From contig JALEHY010000021.1 of assembly GCA_022770425.1 (NCBI GenBank), positions 1-13,734 of the forward strand: 13,734 nt of DNA. The letters run 5' to 3'. Below the pieces are notes generated by a model that was given only the letters and a program-made list of their open reading frames with translations, did no database searches and was not told the DNA's origin. Positions 5,499 to 13,677 of this stretch are shown piece after piece. The position numbers and the translations under genes were made by a program. Each line of letters opens with the position of its first letter. Position 1 is the first letter of the stretch. This DNA comes from Parvimonas sp. GTDB taxonomy: Bacteria > Bacillota > Clostridia > Tissierellales > Peptoniphilaceae.

Positions 5499-7256
5499 AT
5501 GTTAGATGTTTATAAAAAGTTGATAAGCTATGCACCGGAAAAAAAATATTTATTATTTTTTACTGTAATATTTTCTGTGTTATCAGCGATTTTACAGGTG
5601 GTAGCTTTTTATTATTTGTATGAGTTTTTGGATAAACTTATAATAGTAGGTAATGTTGACAGTTCAAGCGTTTACGCTTTTCGTATTGCAATTTTGATGA
5701 TTTCGGGAGGACTTTTTTATTTCTTTTCCCTTTGTATATCTCATTTATTTGCTTTCAGACTTGAAACAAATTTAAGAAAATTCGGTATAGACGGACTTAC
5801 AAATGCAAGTTTTAAGTTTTTTGATATGAATGCTTCAGGAAAGATAAGAAAACTTTTAGATGACAATGCAGGGCAGACACATATGGCGGTAGCACATTTG
5901 ATTCCTGATAATACAGGAGCTATGCTCACTCCTATCCTTGTTTTGGGTTTAGGATTTTTTGTCAGCATCAGAGTAGGAGTTGTGCTTTTGGTAGTTGCTC
6001 TTATCAGCAGTATATTGTTTTCTTATATGATGGGTGAAAAAGAATTTATGAAAATATATCATGCATCGCTTGAGAAACTCAGTGCAGAAACGGTCGAATA
6101 TGTTAGGGGAATGCAAGTTGTAAAAATTTTTGCGGTTGATGTAAGGAGTTTTAAGGCTTTGAATAATGCGATTAAGGAATATGCCAAATATGCTTTGGAA
6201 TATTCGTTAAGTTGCAGACGTCCGTACGTGTTGTTTCAAGAATTATTTTTTGCTTTAGTTGCTATTTTGGTTCCGTTTATAATGTTCTTTACAGATATTA
6301 ATTCTTCTCCTAAAGAGCTTGTTGTAGAACTTATAATGATATTTTTCTTAGGGGGAATTTTGTTTACTTATATTATGAAGGTTATGTATCTTTCTATGTA
6401 TATTTTTCAAGCCAAAGATGCTGTAAGTAAATTGGAAGATTTATATGTTCAAATGCAAAAAGATGTTTTAAAATTTGGAGATATATCAAAATTTGAAAAC
6501 TTTGATATAGAATTTGAGAATGTATCATTCGGATATACGGATAAACTAATTTTAGAAAATTTAAGTTTTAAACTTGAACAAGGTAAATCTTATGCACTTA
6601 TAGGCTCAAGCGGTAGCGGAAAATCTACGATAGCAAAATTGATTTCCGGATTTTATAATGTAAATAGCGGAAAGATAAAAATAGGTAATAAAGATATTAC
6701 ATCATACACTAAAGAGTCCATAATAGAAAATATTGCTTTTGTATTTCAAGACGCAAAATTATTCAAAACAACTATTTTTGAAAATGTTGCTTTTGCTAAT
6801 AAAAATGCTACAAGAGAAGAAGTTATGCATGCAATGAAACTTTCCGGATGTGACAGTATAATTTCTAAATTCAAAGACAGGGAGAACACTGTTATAGGTT
6901 CAAAGGGAGTTTATCTTTCAGGTGGAGAAAAGCAAAGAATAGCAATTGCAAGAGCTATATTGAAAAATGCAAATATAGTTATTTTTGATGAAGCAAGTGC
7001 AGCGGTAGACCCCGATAACGAACATGAACTTCAAAAAGCTTTTTCAAATTTAATGAAAAATAAAACTGTAATTATGATAGCACATAGACTTACAAGCATT
7101 AGAAATGTTGATGAAATTATCGTTCTTGAAAACGGAAAAATAATCGAAAGAGGAACAGATGATGAATTAATGAAAAACTCCGTTAAGTATAAATATTTCC
7201 AAGATATGTATGAAAAGGCTAATGATTGGAGGGTTTTAGATGAAAAATTTATTTAA
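5499..7256 (+). CDS. ABC transporter half-subunit 1, fused membrane and ATPase domains
   Basis: This 585-residue protein has an exporter-fold membrane domain (about 1-320, with hydrophobic spans near 18-45, 60-85, 135-178, 240-265 and 275-300) followed by one ATPase domain (about 337-575). The ATPase is complete: Walker A GSSGSGKST (369-377), signature LSGGE (473-477), Walker B ending D497-E498, and switch His529. It should form a heterodimer with the next gene product, whose start lies inside this frame (17-nt overlap). Divergence from an AraC regulator and the absence of a substrate-binding protein resemble the YbtP/YbtQ and IrtA/IrtB metallophore transporters, which use an exporter fold for import. 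Drug or peptide export is an alternative. AAGGAGG (5487-5493) precedes the ATG by 5 nt. Confidence 0.9.
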   Translation: MLDVYKKLISYAPEKKYLLFFTVIFSVLSAILQVVAFYYLYEFLDKLIIVGNVDSSSVYAFRIAILMISGGLFYFFSLCISHLFAFRLETNLRKFGIDGLTNASFKFFDMNASGKIRKLLDDNAGQTHMAVAHLIPDNTGAMLTPILVLGLGFFVSIRVGVVLLVVALISSILFSYMMGEKEFMKIYHASLEKLSAETVEYVRGMQVVKIFAVDVRSFKALNNAIKEYAKYALEYSLSCRRPYVLFQELFFALVAILVPFIMFFTDINSSPKELVVELIMIFFLGGILFTYIMKVMYLSMYIFQAKDAVSKLEDLYVQMQKDVLKFGDISKFENFDIEFENVSFGYTDKLILENLSFKLEQGKSYALIGSSGSGKSTIAKLISGFYNVNSGKIKIGNKDITSYTKESIIENIAFVFQDAKLFKTTIFENVAFANKNATREEVMHAMKLSGCDSIISKFKDRENTVIGSKGVYLSGGEKQRIAIARAILKNANIVIFDEASAAVDPDNEHELQKAFSNLMKNKTVIMIAHRLTSIRNVDEIIVLENGKIIERGTDDELMKNSVKYKYFQDMYEKANDWRVLDEKFI

Positions 7257-8958
7257 AGAAAAATTCGCTCTAACCGAGCAAGGAGCTAATGATCTTGTCA
7301 AGGCAAGTGTAGTTACATTTTTAAATTATGCTATGAATATGTTTCCGGCTATTCTTCTTATGCTTATTTTTGAACAATTGGTACTTGGAAATGTGAAAAG
7401 TAAACTGTTTTATATCGGAATTTCTGTTTTTATATTAGTAGCTATGTATATTTTACTTAATATAGAATATAACAGCTTGTACAACGCTACTTACAGAGAA
7501 AGTGAAAATCTGAGGATAGATATTGCACGAACATTAAGTAAATTACCTTTGTCATATTTCTCAAAACATGATTTATCCGACCTTGCACAAACAATTATGG
7601 GAGATGTTGCGGCAATAGAGCATGCTTTATCGCACGCAATCGCAAAAACACTTGGATTTATAGTGTTTTTTATAGTCGTTTCTGTAATGCTTTTAGTGGG
7701 AAATGTAAAATTGGGATTGGCAGTTATATTACCTATACTTTTGACATTTGTATTAATATTATTGTCAAAAAAAATGCAAATTAAAAGTCAAGGAAAATAT
7801 TATAAAAAACTTAGAGAAAATGCCGAAAGTTTTCAAGAAACCATAGAGTTACAACAAGAAATAAAAAGTTTTGCGATGAGCGAAAAAATAAAGAAAAAAC
7901 TTTACAAAGAAATGGAAGAGAGCGAAAAAATACACATTAAATCAGAAATATCCACAGGGTTAGTTATGAATATTTCAGGTATTGTTTTGTATGTTTCACT
8001 TGTAAGTGTTATAATATTAGGCACAACTATGTTAATAAATCAAGAAATAAATATTTTATACTTCATAGGATATCTTTTGGCTGCGATTAAGTTAAAAGAA
8101 GGGGCGGATGCTATAAGTTTTAACCTTGCAGAATTATTTTATATTGATTCTATGATTGAGAGAATAAAAGAGATAAAAAACACAAAATTACAAGAAGGCG
8201 AGGATATTGAACTTAATAATTTTGATATTGAATTTAAAAACGTAAGTTTTTATTATAATAAAGATACCAAGGTTTTAAACGACATAAGTTTTGTTGCAAA
8301 GCAAAACGAAGTTACAGCACTTGTGGGAAAGTCAGGTTGCGGTAAAACGAGTATTCTAAGATTAATATCCAGACTCTATGATTGTAATGAAGGAAAAATA
8401 GAAATATCCGGTAAAGATATTAAAGAAATTTCAACAAAGTCATTGTTCGATAAAGTTTCAATAGTATTTCAAGATGTAACTTTGTTTAATACCTCAATTA
8501 TGGAAAATATAAGGATAGGAAATTTAACTGCAACGGATGATGATGTAAAACTTGCCGCAAAACTTGCGAATTGCGAGTTTATTGATAATTTAAAAGACGG
8601 TTACAATACAATAATCGGAGAAAACGGGGCTACTTTATCGGGAGGAGAAAGACAGAGAATTTCCATTGCAAGAGCGTTTTTAAAAAATGCACCGATAATT
8701 ATTTTAGATGAAATAGCTGCATCTTTGGACGTTGATAATGAAAAGAAAATACAAGAAAGTTTAAATAAATTGACAAAGGACAAAACTGTAATAATAATTT
8801 CTCATAGACTTAAATCAATAGAAAATGTTGATAAAATAGTCGTAATAGAAGACAAAAAAGTAGAGGCGATAGGTAAACATAAGGATTTACTTGAAAAATC
8901 AAAAACATATAAAAGTTTAGTGAAAAAAGCAAAATTGGCAGAAGAATTTAAATATTAA
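7240..8958 (+). CDS. ABC transporter half-subunit 2, fused membrane and ATPase domains
   Basis: This 572-residue partner of the upstream half-transporter has the same layout: an N-terminal segment FALTEQGANDL (9-19), membrane spans near 24-48, 57-77, 133-153, 156-176, 240-262 and 270-290, and an ATPase domain from about 325. Its active site is also intact: Walker A GKSGCGKTS (363-371), signature LSGGER (466-471), Walker B ending D490-E491, and switch His522. Both nucleotide sites of the heterodimer should therefore hydrolyse ATP, unlike heterodimeric exporters with one degenerate site. The ATG at 7240 has GGAGGG just upstream, inside the preceding gene, and the 17-nt overlap implies translational coupling. 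A terminator follows at 9020. The substrate is unknown; a metallophore is a guess from context. Confidence 0.9.
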   Translation: MKNLFKEKFALTEQGANDLVKASVVTFLNYAMNMFPAILLMLIFEQLVLGNVKSKLFYIGISVFILVAMYILLNIEYNSLYNATYRESENLRIDIARTLSKLPLSYFSKHDLSDLAQTIMGDVAAIEHALSHAIAKTLGFIVFFIVVSVMLLVGNVKLGLAVILPILLTFVLILLSKKMQIKSQGKYYKKLRENAESFQETIELQQEIKSFAMSEKIKKKLYKEMEESEKIHIKSEISTGLVMNISGIVLYVSLVSVIILGTTMLINQEINILYFIGYLLAAIKLKEGADAISFNLAELFYIDSMIERIKEIKNTKLQEGEDIELNNFDIEFKNVSFYYNKDTKVLNDISFVAKQNEVTALVGKSGCGKTSILRLISRLYDCNEGKIEISGKDIKEISTKSLFDKVSIVFQDVTLFNTSIMENIRIGNLTATDDDVKLAAKLANCEFIDNLKDGYNTIIGENGATLSGGERQRISIARAFLKNAPIIILDEIAASLDVDNEKKIQESLNKLTKDKTVIIISHRLKSIENVDKIVVIEDKKVEAIGKHKDLLEKSKTYKSLVKKAKLAEEFKY

Positions 8959-9019
8959 AAAATTAAATTGAAAAAGCAAAAATTTTGAACTGAACTTGTA
9001 AATATGTACAAATAATTTA

Positions 9020-9075
9020 TTAAAAGGAATGTAGTCTGTAATTGACAGGAAACATTCCTTTTAAAATTTCTTTAA
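9020..9075 (+). terminator. Terminator of the ABC transporter operon
   Basis: A perfect 13-bp stem (9020-9032 with 9052-9064, TTAAAAGGAATGT and its complement) encloses a 19-nt loop that itself holds a CTGT/ACAG stem (9036-9039 with 9045-9048). T-rich sequence follows. The large loop is less common than a tight hairpin but the arms are strong. Confidence 0.75.
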
Positions 9076-9210
9076 TTTTTTATTTTAAAGACAGACATTT
9101 AAAAATAATGTATTCAAAGTTAAATTAAATTTTTCTTTTGATAAAATATATAAGTTTTTAAAACGGTAAATTAAAAATTTCATATTTTTTAATTTAAAAA
9201 ATTTTTTTGT

Positions 9211-9239
9211 TTTATATTTTTCTTGTTATGGGGTATAAT
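9211..9239 (+). promoter_or_regulatory. Promoter of the ctsR operon
   Basis: A perfect TATAAT (9234-9239) lies 17 nt after a poor -35 (TTTATA, 9211-9216). It sits 8 nt before the CtsR operator, so a repressor bound there would cover the start of transcription. It looks like a vegetative-type promoter under repression. Confidence 0.75.
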
Positions 9240-9247
9240 ATAAAAAA

Positions 9248-9264
9248 GGTCAAAGTAGGTCAAG
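9248..9264 (+). promoter_or_regulatory. CtsR operator (heptad direct repeat)
   Basis: GGTCAAA (9248-9254), three nt, and GGTCAAG (9258-9264) match the known CtsR box, a tandem GGTCAAA heptad with a 3-nt spacer. The second half-site runs into the ribosome binding site AAGGAG (9262-9267) of ctsR. This supports autorepression of the whole four-gene operon. No other CtsR box was noticed in the window. Confidence 0.92.
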
Positions 9265-9274
9265 GAGTGATTGT

Positions 9275-9742
9275 ATGGCTGGAATTAGTGATATAATTGA
9301 AATTTTTTTAAAGGAAATGCTTGAAAAATCAGAAAACGGTGTAGTTGAAATAGGAAGAAACGAACTTGCAAACAGATTTTCTTGTGCACCTTCACAAATA
9401 AATTACGTTCTGACTACAAGGTTTTCTTCAACAAACGGCTATTATGTAGAGAGCCGTAGAGGAGGAAGCGGATATATAAAGATAACAGAACTTGATTTGG
9501 AAGATGATTTTATAAATTCTATAATTGAATATTTAGACAATAATTCTATTACATTTAACGAGTCCGTTAGGATAGTTGACAGAATGTTTGAACTCAAATA
9601 TTTGAATAAAAAGGAAAGATTAATTATTTTACACGCAATCAGTGATAACTCTGTTCTCATATCAGACGTTGTGGCAAGAGATATGTTAAGAGCAAATATT
9701 TTAAAAAATATTTTGATTTCTTTTAGGAGGGAATATGAGTAG
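9275..9742 (+). CDS. ctsR: CtsR, class III heat-shock repressor
   Basis: This 155-residue dimeric repressor of clp genes has the usual CtsR length. The winged helix-turn-helix includes RNELANRFSCAPSQINYVL (28-46), close to the canonical recognition region. The wing is ESRRGGSGYIKI (59-70). In Bacillus CtsR the wing has a four-glycine heat-sensing loop; here the third glycine is Ser65. The arginine next to the loop, whose phosphorylation by McsB has been proposed to release CtsR from DNA, is kept (Arg62). The C-terminal helical domain (about 78-152) is intact, with the ERD.LRA-like block at ARDMLRANIL (134-143). AAGGAG lies 7 nt before the ATG, and the 3' end overlaps mcsA by 8 nt. Confidence 0.93.
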   Translation: MAGISDIIEIFLKEMLEKSENGVVEIGRNELANRFSCAPSQINYVLTTRFSSTNGYYVESRRGGSGYIKITELDLEDDFINSIIEYLDNNSITFNESVRIVDRMFELKYLNKKERLIILHAISDNSVLISDVVARDMLRANILKNILISFRREYE

Positions 9743-10229
9743 AAAAATTTTTTCCTTTCAGTTTGAATCACAGATATCAAAACAGGAGTATGATGATATT
9801 TGTGAGTTTAATTCAGGATTTAACAGATTTTTTAAAAGTAGAAAAAGACAACTTTCAACATCAAATTTTAAATGTAAGAGATGTAAGAAAAAATTTAAAG
9901 ATATGGTAGATTTCGGAAATTTGATTTGTCCCTGTTGCTATGAGTCAATTTATAAAAAAATTAAGGACGACAAATTTGATCCAAGTCTTATTGAGTGTGC
10001 AATTTCGACATTTTTTCTGAATTTAAGAAATAAAGATTTTAACTATCAAGGAAGAATACCTGATTATGCAAGACCTTATTTTGATTTAAAAAATAAGGTA
10101 GAAGATTTGGAAAGAGAACTTTTGTATTGTATCGAAAAAGAAGACTATAAAAAATGTGTTGTTATAAAAGAAACATTAGACGACTCAAAAAAGAAATTGG
10201 CAAAATTAAAGGAGAATATAAATGAATAA
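9735..10229 (+). CDS. mcsA: McsA-like protein lacking the first zinc finger
   Basis: McsA is the zinc-finger/UVR-domain partner and activator of the arginine kinase McsB. This 164-residue version keeps the second zinc finger (C47-x-x-C50 and C65-x-x-C68, spacing as in the family), the GRIPDYA-type segment (106-112, compare GKIP in Bacillus) and the C-terminal UVR coiled segment (about 117-155). The first 40 residues hold only one cysteine, so the N-terminal CxxC...CxxC finger of canonical McsA is missing. The frame has a stop at 9714-9716, so no upstream start could restore it. The ATG overlaps ctsR by 8 nt and is preceded by AGGAGGG. It overlaps the next gene by 8 nt. Confidence 0.85.
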   Translation: MSRKIFSFQFESQISKQEYDDICEFNSGFNRFFKSRKRQLSTSNFKCKRCKKKFKDMVDFGNLICPCCYESIYKKIKDDKFDPSLIECAISTFFLNLRNKDFNYQGRIPDYARPYFDLKNKVEDLERELLYCIEKEDYKKCVVIKETLDDSKKKLAKLKENINE

Positions 10230-11208
10230 TCAGGTTAAGATTTCTAAAGAGTTTGTAATTTTGTCAAAAAGAGTAAGTGTCTTTAGAAATCTTAAAGACT
10301 ACAATTTTACTTATTCTTTAACATTTGACGATGAGTGTAAACTTTATAATGAAATTTGCAGTGCTTTTTATGGAAGTTATTATTACTCTGACGAATTTTA
10401 TTTTGAAAAAATAAAAGGAAAATCTGATTTAAAAAAACTTTTTTTAAAGGGCATTGTGGATTATAAGTCGAAAGTTTACAGAGAAAATTCCTACATTGCA
10501 AGTAATGACAGGACGAATATTCATATTAAAATAAACTGTGATGAACATTTGGAAATAAGGGTTGCAACGCCTTATTTGAATTTTACTTCTTGTTTAGAGC
10601 ATGCTTTTGAAATAGAATCAAGACTTTCTTCAAAGTTAAAATTTGCTTTTAATACGGAGTTTGGGTATTTGTTTCAAAATATTTTACTAACAGGCAGCGG
10701 AGTTGTTTTTAAGGCAGTTTTGCATTTGCCCGCTATTGGAAATTACAGAGTTAAAAACATTTTAGAAAACAGAGACAATGTGGAAATTTTTGTCAGTAAT
10801 TTTGAAAAGTATGAAATTTGTGAAGATTTTTACGAAGTTGAGTTTTATGTTAGAAATTTAAACGAAATTAAGTCGTCGAAATTTATGGACGGTTTGATTT
10901 TGGATATTGTGAATTTGGAGATTGAGCAAAGAAAAAGTATTTTAGCTATGAAACAGGCTTTTTATAAAGAAAAGTTACAAAAATATAAACATTTGATTGA
11001 AAAAGATGAAAATGTAACGAGTTATAACCTTACAAAATATATTTCAATTTGTCTTTTGATGAAAAGTTTATCTCTTATAAATAATTATAGTACAGAGTTT
11101 TTATATGAAGTATTTAATGAAGTTTGTTATTGCAAATCTTTAAATTCGAGTATAAAGAGAGAAAATTTATTGAAAATAAGAGAAAAGATACTGAAAGAGG
11201 TGATTTAA
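10222..11208 (+). CDS. mcsB: McsB-like protein, probable arginine-kinase pseudoenzyme
   Basis: McsB phosphorylates arginines on proteins to mark them for ClpC-ClpP. This 328-residue protein sits in the mcsB position and aligns along most of Bacillus McsB (about 363 aa), with an ungapped core from INCDEH (104-109) to HLPAI (168-172). Active-site residues are replaced: catalytic Cys167 by Asn153, the second Glu of NEEDH by Asp107, the following Arg125 by Glu111, the GTGLR arginine by Val162, Arg207 by about Val191, and one arginine of SSRIRLARN by Ser19. The C-terminal RDxxRA phosphoarginine motif is also absent; the tail IKRENLLKIREK keeps only the helix. It therefore should not bind ATP or phosphorylate arginine. 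The frame is intact, with AAAGGAG before the ATG and overlaps on both sides, so it is probably made. Residue numbers for Bacillus are from memory. Confidence 0.8.
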   Translation: MNNQVKISKEFVILSKRVSVFRNLKDYNFTYSLTFDDECKLYNEICSAFYGSYYYSDEFYFEKIKGKSDLKKLFLKGIVDYKSKVYRENSYIASNDRTNIHIKINCDEHLEIRVATPYLNFTSCLEHAFEIESRLSSKLKFAFNTEFGYLFQNILLTGSGVVFKAVLHLPAIGNYRVKNILENRDNVEIFVSNFEKYEICEDFYEVEFYVRNLNEIKSSKFMDGLILDIVNLEIEQRKSILAMKQAFYKEKLQKYKHLIEKDENVTSYNLTKYISICLLMKSLSLINNYSTEFLYEVFNEVCYCKSLNSSIKRENLLKIREKILKEVI

Positions 11209-13625
11209 TGTACGACAATATTATAAGAAGTGTTGATGAATTTATAAGATATGCAGTAAACGAAGCATTTTCTTTAAAACATAATTATATAGGAACTGAG
11301 CATATATTATTGGCTTTTTTGAAAATAAATACAAAAGAAACGGAATGTCTGATAAGTGCAGGAGCGAATTACAATGAACTTAAAAGCAGTTTGATAAATT
11401 TAAGAGGCTACGGAGATTTTAATAATGTGGCAAATAAATTGTCAAAAAATGCAAGAAAGGTTGTTGACGATGCAATGAATATTGCAGTCGAAACAGATAA
11501 TGTTCAGGTTTTACCGTCTCATTTGCTTATTGCATTAGTAAGTTTTAAAGACTGTTTTGCTTATAAAATGCTTGAAAATAAAAATATCAGCATACCTAAT
11601 ATTTTAGAAAATATAAGTTTAAAACTTGATGTAGGCGAGGCGGGTAAATTTAACGACAAAAGAGGTAACAGTGAATACTTGGATAAGTTTACCGTAAATC
11701 TTAATGAAAGAGCAAAGGCATCTAAAATTGACCCTGTTATCGGAAGAGATAAAGAAATAGACAGAATTTTACAAATTTTACTTAGAAGAACAAAAAACAA
11801 TCCTGTTTTAATCGGTGAAGCGGGAGTTGGAAAAACAGCTATCGCAGAAGGCTTGGCACTTAGAATTGTTGAAGGGAAAGTCCCTGAAGTTTTGGAAAAT
11901 AAGATAGTTTACAGTTTAGATTTACCTGCTATGTTAGCCGGAAGCAAGTACAGAGGAGATTTTGAAAAAAGAGTAAAGGAAACTCTTTCAGAAATAATCT
12001 CATCACAAAACGCCATAGTGTTTATTGACGAATTTCATAATATAATAGGAACGGGAGGCAGTGAGGGTTCAATAGATGCGGCAAATATTTTAAAACCTTT
12101 TTTGGCAAGAGGAGAAATACAACTTATAGGTGCTACAACTATTGATGAGTACAGAAAGCATATTGAAAAAGATGCCGCACTTGAAAGAAGATTACAGCCG
12201 ATAGAAGTTTTAGAGCCTAATGTTAATGAAGCAATTAAAATTTTAACCGGATTAAGAGAAAAGTACGAAAAACATCATGGAGTTAAAATAACGGATTCGG
12301 CGATAAAAGCTGCCGTTGAATTATCAAACAGGTATTTAACGGACAGATTTTTACCGGACAAGGCAATAGATCTTATAGATGAGGCGGGTTCTATGGTTAG
12401 AATAAGATCATATTTAAATCCCGATGATATAAAGACATTAAAGGACGAAAACAAAAAACTAAAAGAAGAAATAAAGACAGTTGTTAAAAATCAAGATTTT
12501 TTAAGAGCAAGTGAACTTAAAGAAAAAGTTGAAGAAAATCTTTTAGAAATAGAAAAGCTAAAAATTTTAAAAGATAAAAAAAGTTCTAAAAAAGAGTTGA
12601 TTTTAGATTATGACGATATAGCAAGTGTAGTTTCCGATTGGAGTAAAGTTCCGGTAAACAGAATTACTTCAAAAGAAAGTGAAAAGTATTTAACTCTTTC
12701 AAAAAATCTTAAAAAAGTAGTTATAGGTCAAGAAAATGCGATAGAAAGTGTCGCAAATTCAATAAAAAGATCAAGAGCGGGCGTTTCTTTAAGTTCAAAA
12801 CCGATAGGAAGTTTTATTTTTGTGGGAGCGACAGGTGTTGGAAAAACATACCTTGCAAAATCTTTAGCAAACTACCTTTTTGAGTCTGAAGAAAATATGA
12901 TAAGAGTTGATATGAGTGAATATATGGAAAAACATACTGTATCAAAACTTATAGGTTCTCCTCCCGGTTATGTCGGCTATGGAGAAGGAGGATACTTGAC
13001 AGAAGCGGTCAGAAGAAAACCGTACAGTGTAATATTGTTTGACGAAATTGAAAAGGCACATCCTGATGTTTTTAATATGTTATTACAAATCCTTGATGAC
13101 GGAAGACTTACAGATTCGCAAGGAAAAACCGTAAATTTCAAAAATACTGTAATAATTATGACCTCAAACGTCGGAGCAACTGCGATAGAAAAGAAAAATA
13201 CTTTAGGATTTTCTTCAAGAAATGAAAAAGAATTAAAAGAATATGAAAGAATGAAAGAAATCGTAAATTCAGAACTTAAAATTATGTTTAAACCGGAGTT
13301 TTTAAACAGAGTTGACGATATAATCGTATTTTCAAAACTAAAAGAAGAAGACATCTTAAAAATAACGGAAATTTTGCTTAACAAGTTAAAAAACAGACTT
13401 AAAAATATTGATTTTGATATTGATTACAGCAAAAAACTCGTAAAAAAATTATCCGAAATGGGTTATGATAAACTTTACGGAGCAAGACCGCTCGAACGAA
13501 TCATAAAAAAAGAACTTGAAAATAAAATAGCTGACGAAATTTTAAAAAATGAAATCCTATCCGATGAAAAATTGTTTATAGATGTAAAAAGAGGAAATAT
13601 AGTATTTGAAAAAGTAAAAAGTTAG
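11208..13625 (+). CDS. clpC: ClpC, AAA+ unfoldase of the ClpCP protease
   Basis: This 805-residue Hsp100 unfoldase feeds substrates to ClpP. The start is ATG 11208, overlapping the mcsB stop by 1 nt with AAAGAGGTG upstream, not an earlier in-frame Met inside mcsB. Domains: repeat-type N-domain (1-140); AAA1 with Walker A GEAGVGKT (203-210), Walker B IVFIDE (270-275), pore loop KYRG (247-250) and arginines R327/R328; UVR-like middle coiled-coil (about 405-460); AAA2 with Walker A GATGVGKT (540-547), Walker B VILFDE (608-613), pore loop GYVGYG (587-592) and sensor GARPL (758-762). The ClpP-docking loop is LGF (666-668), so it should work with ClpP. In the N-domain the first phosphoarginine-site Glu (E31 in IGTEH) is kept, while the second (E106 in Bacillus) is Ser104. 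Confidence 0.95.
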   Translation: MYDNIIRSVDEFIRYAVNEAFSLKHNYIGTEHILLAFLKINTKETECLISAGANYNELKSSLINLRGYGDFNNVANKLSKNARKVVDDAMNIAVETDNVQVLPSHLLIALVSFKDCFAYKMLENKNISIPNILENISLKLDVGEAGKFNDKRGNSEYLDKFTVNLNERAKASKIDPVIGRDKEIDRILQILLRRTKNNPVLIGEAGVGKTAIAEGLALRIVEGKVPEVLENKIVYSLDLPAMLAGSKYRGDFEKRVKETLSEIISSQNAIVFIDEFHNIIGTGGSEGSIDAANILKPFLARGEIQLIGATTIDEYRKHIEKDAALERRLQPIEVLEPNVNEAIKILTGLREKYEKHHGVKITDSAIKAAVELSNRYLTDRFLPDKAIDLIDEAGSMVRIRSYLNPDDIKTLKDENKKLKEEIKTVVKNQDFLRASELKEKVEENLLEIEKLKILKDKKSSKKELILDYDDIASVVSDWSKVPVNRITSKESEKYLTLSKNLKKVVIGQENAIESVANSIKRSRAGVSLSSKPIGSFIFVGATGVGKTYLAKSLANYLFESEENMIRVDMSEYMEKHTVSKLIGSPPGYVGYGEGGYLTEAVRRKPYSVILFDEIEKAHPDVFNMLLQILDDGRLTDSQGKTVNFKNTVIIMTSNVGATAIEKKNTLGFSSRNEKELKEYERMKEIVNSELKIMFKPEFLNRVDDIIVFSKLKEEDILKITEILLNKLKNRLKNIDFDIDYSKKLVKKLSEMGYDKLYGARPLERIIKKELENKIADEILKNEILSDEKLFIDVKRGNIVFEKVKS

Positions 13626-13640
13626 CGTATGAAAAATATT

Positions 13641-13675
13641 AAATAATGGCGAGAGCAATCTCGCCATTATTTATA
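13641..13675. terminator. Terminator of the ctsR-clpC operon, probably bidirectional
   Basis: A 14-bp stem (13641-13654 with 13659-13672) with GGCGAGA/TCTCGCC at its core has a GCAA tetraloop. T-rich sequence follows on the plus strand, and the opposite strand also runs into TTAATATTTTTC, so it could serve a convergent gene as well. Confidence 0.85.
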
Positions 13676-13677
13676 TT

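Noticed and set aside
11124..11207. Upstream in-frame start that would lengthen ClpC by 28 residues
   Set aside because: The extra part lies inside mcsB, has no family resemblance, and ATG 11208 has its own ribosome binding site and matches the usual ClpC N-terminus.
10222..11208. McsB as a simple pseudogene
   Set aside because: No frameshift or internal stop, good ribosome binding site, and coupled overlaps with both neighbours; substitutions cluster in the active site while the fold-forming core (for example FAFN..FGYL, LHLPA) is kept.
12977..13384. 135-codon minus-strand open frame inside clpC
   Set aside because: It is a shadow of conserved AAA2 coding sequence with no ribosome binding site or domain signal; the same holds for the other minus-strand frames inside the plus-strand genes.
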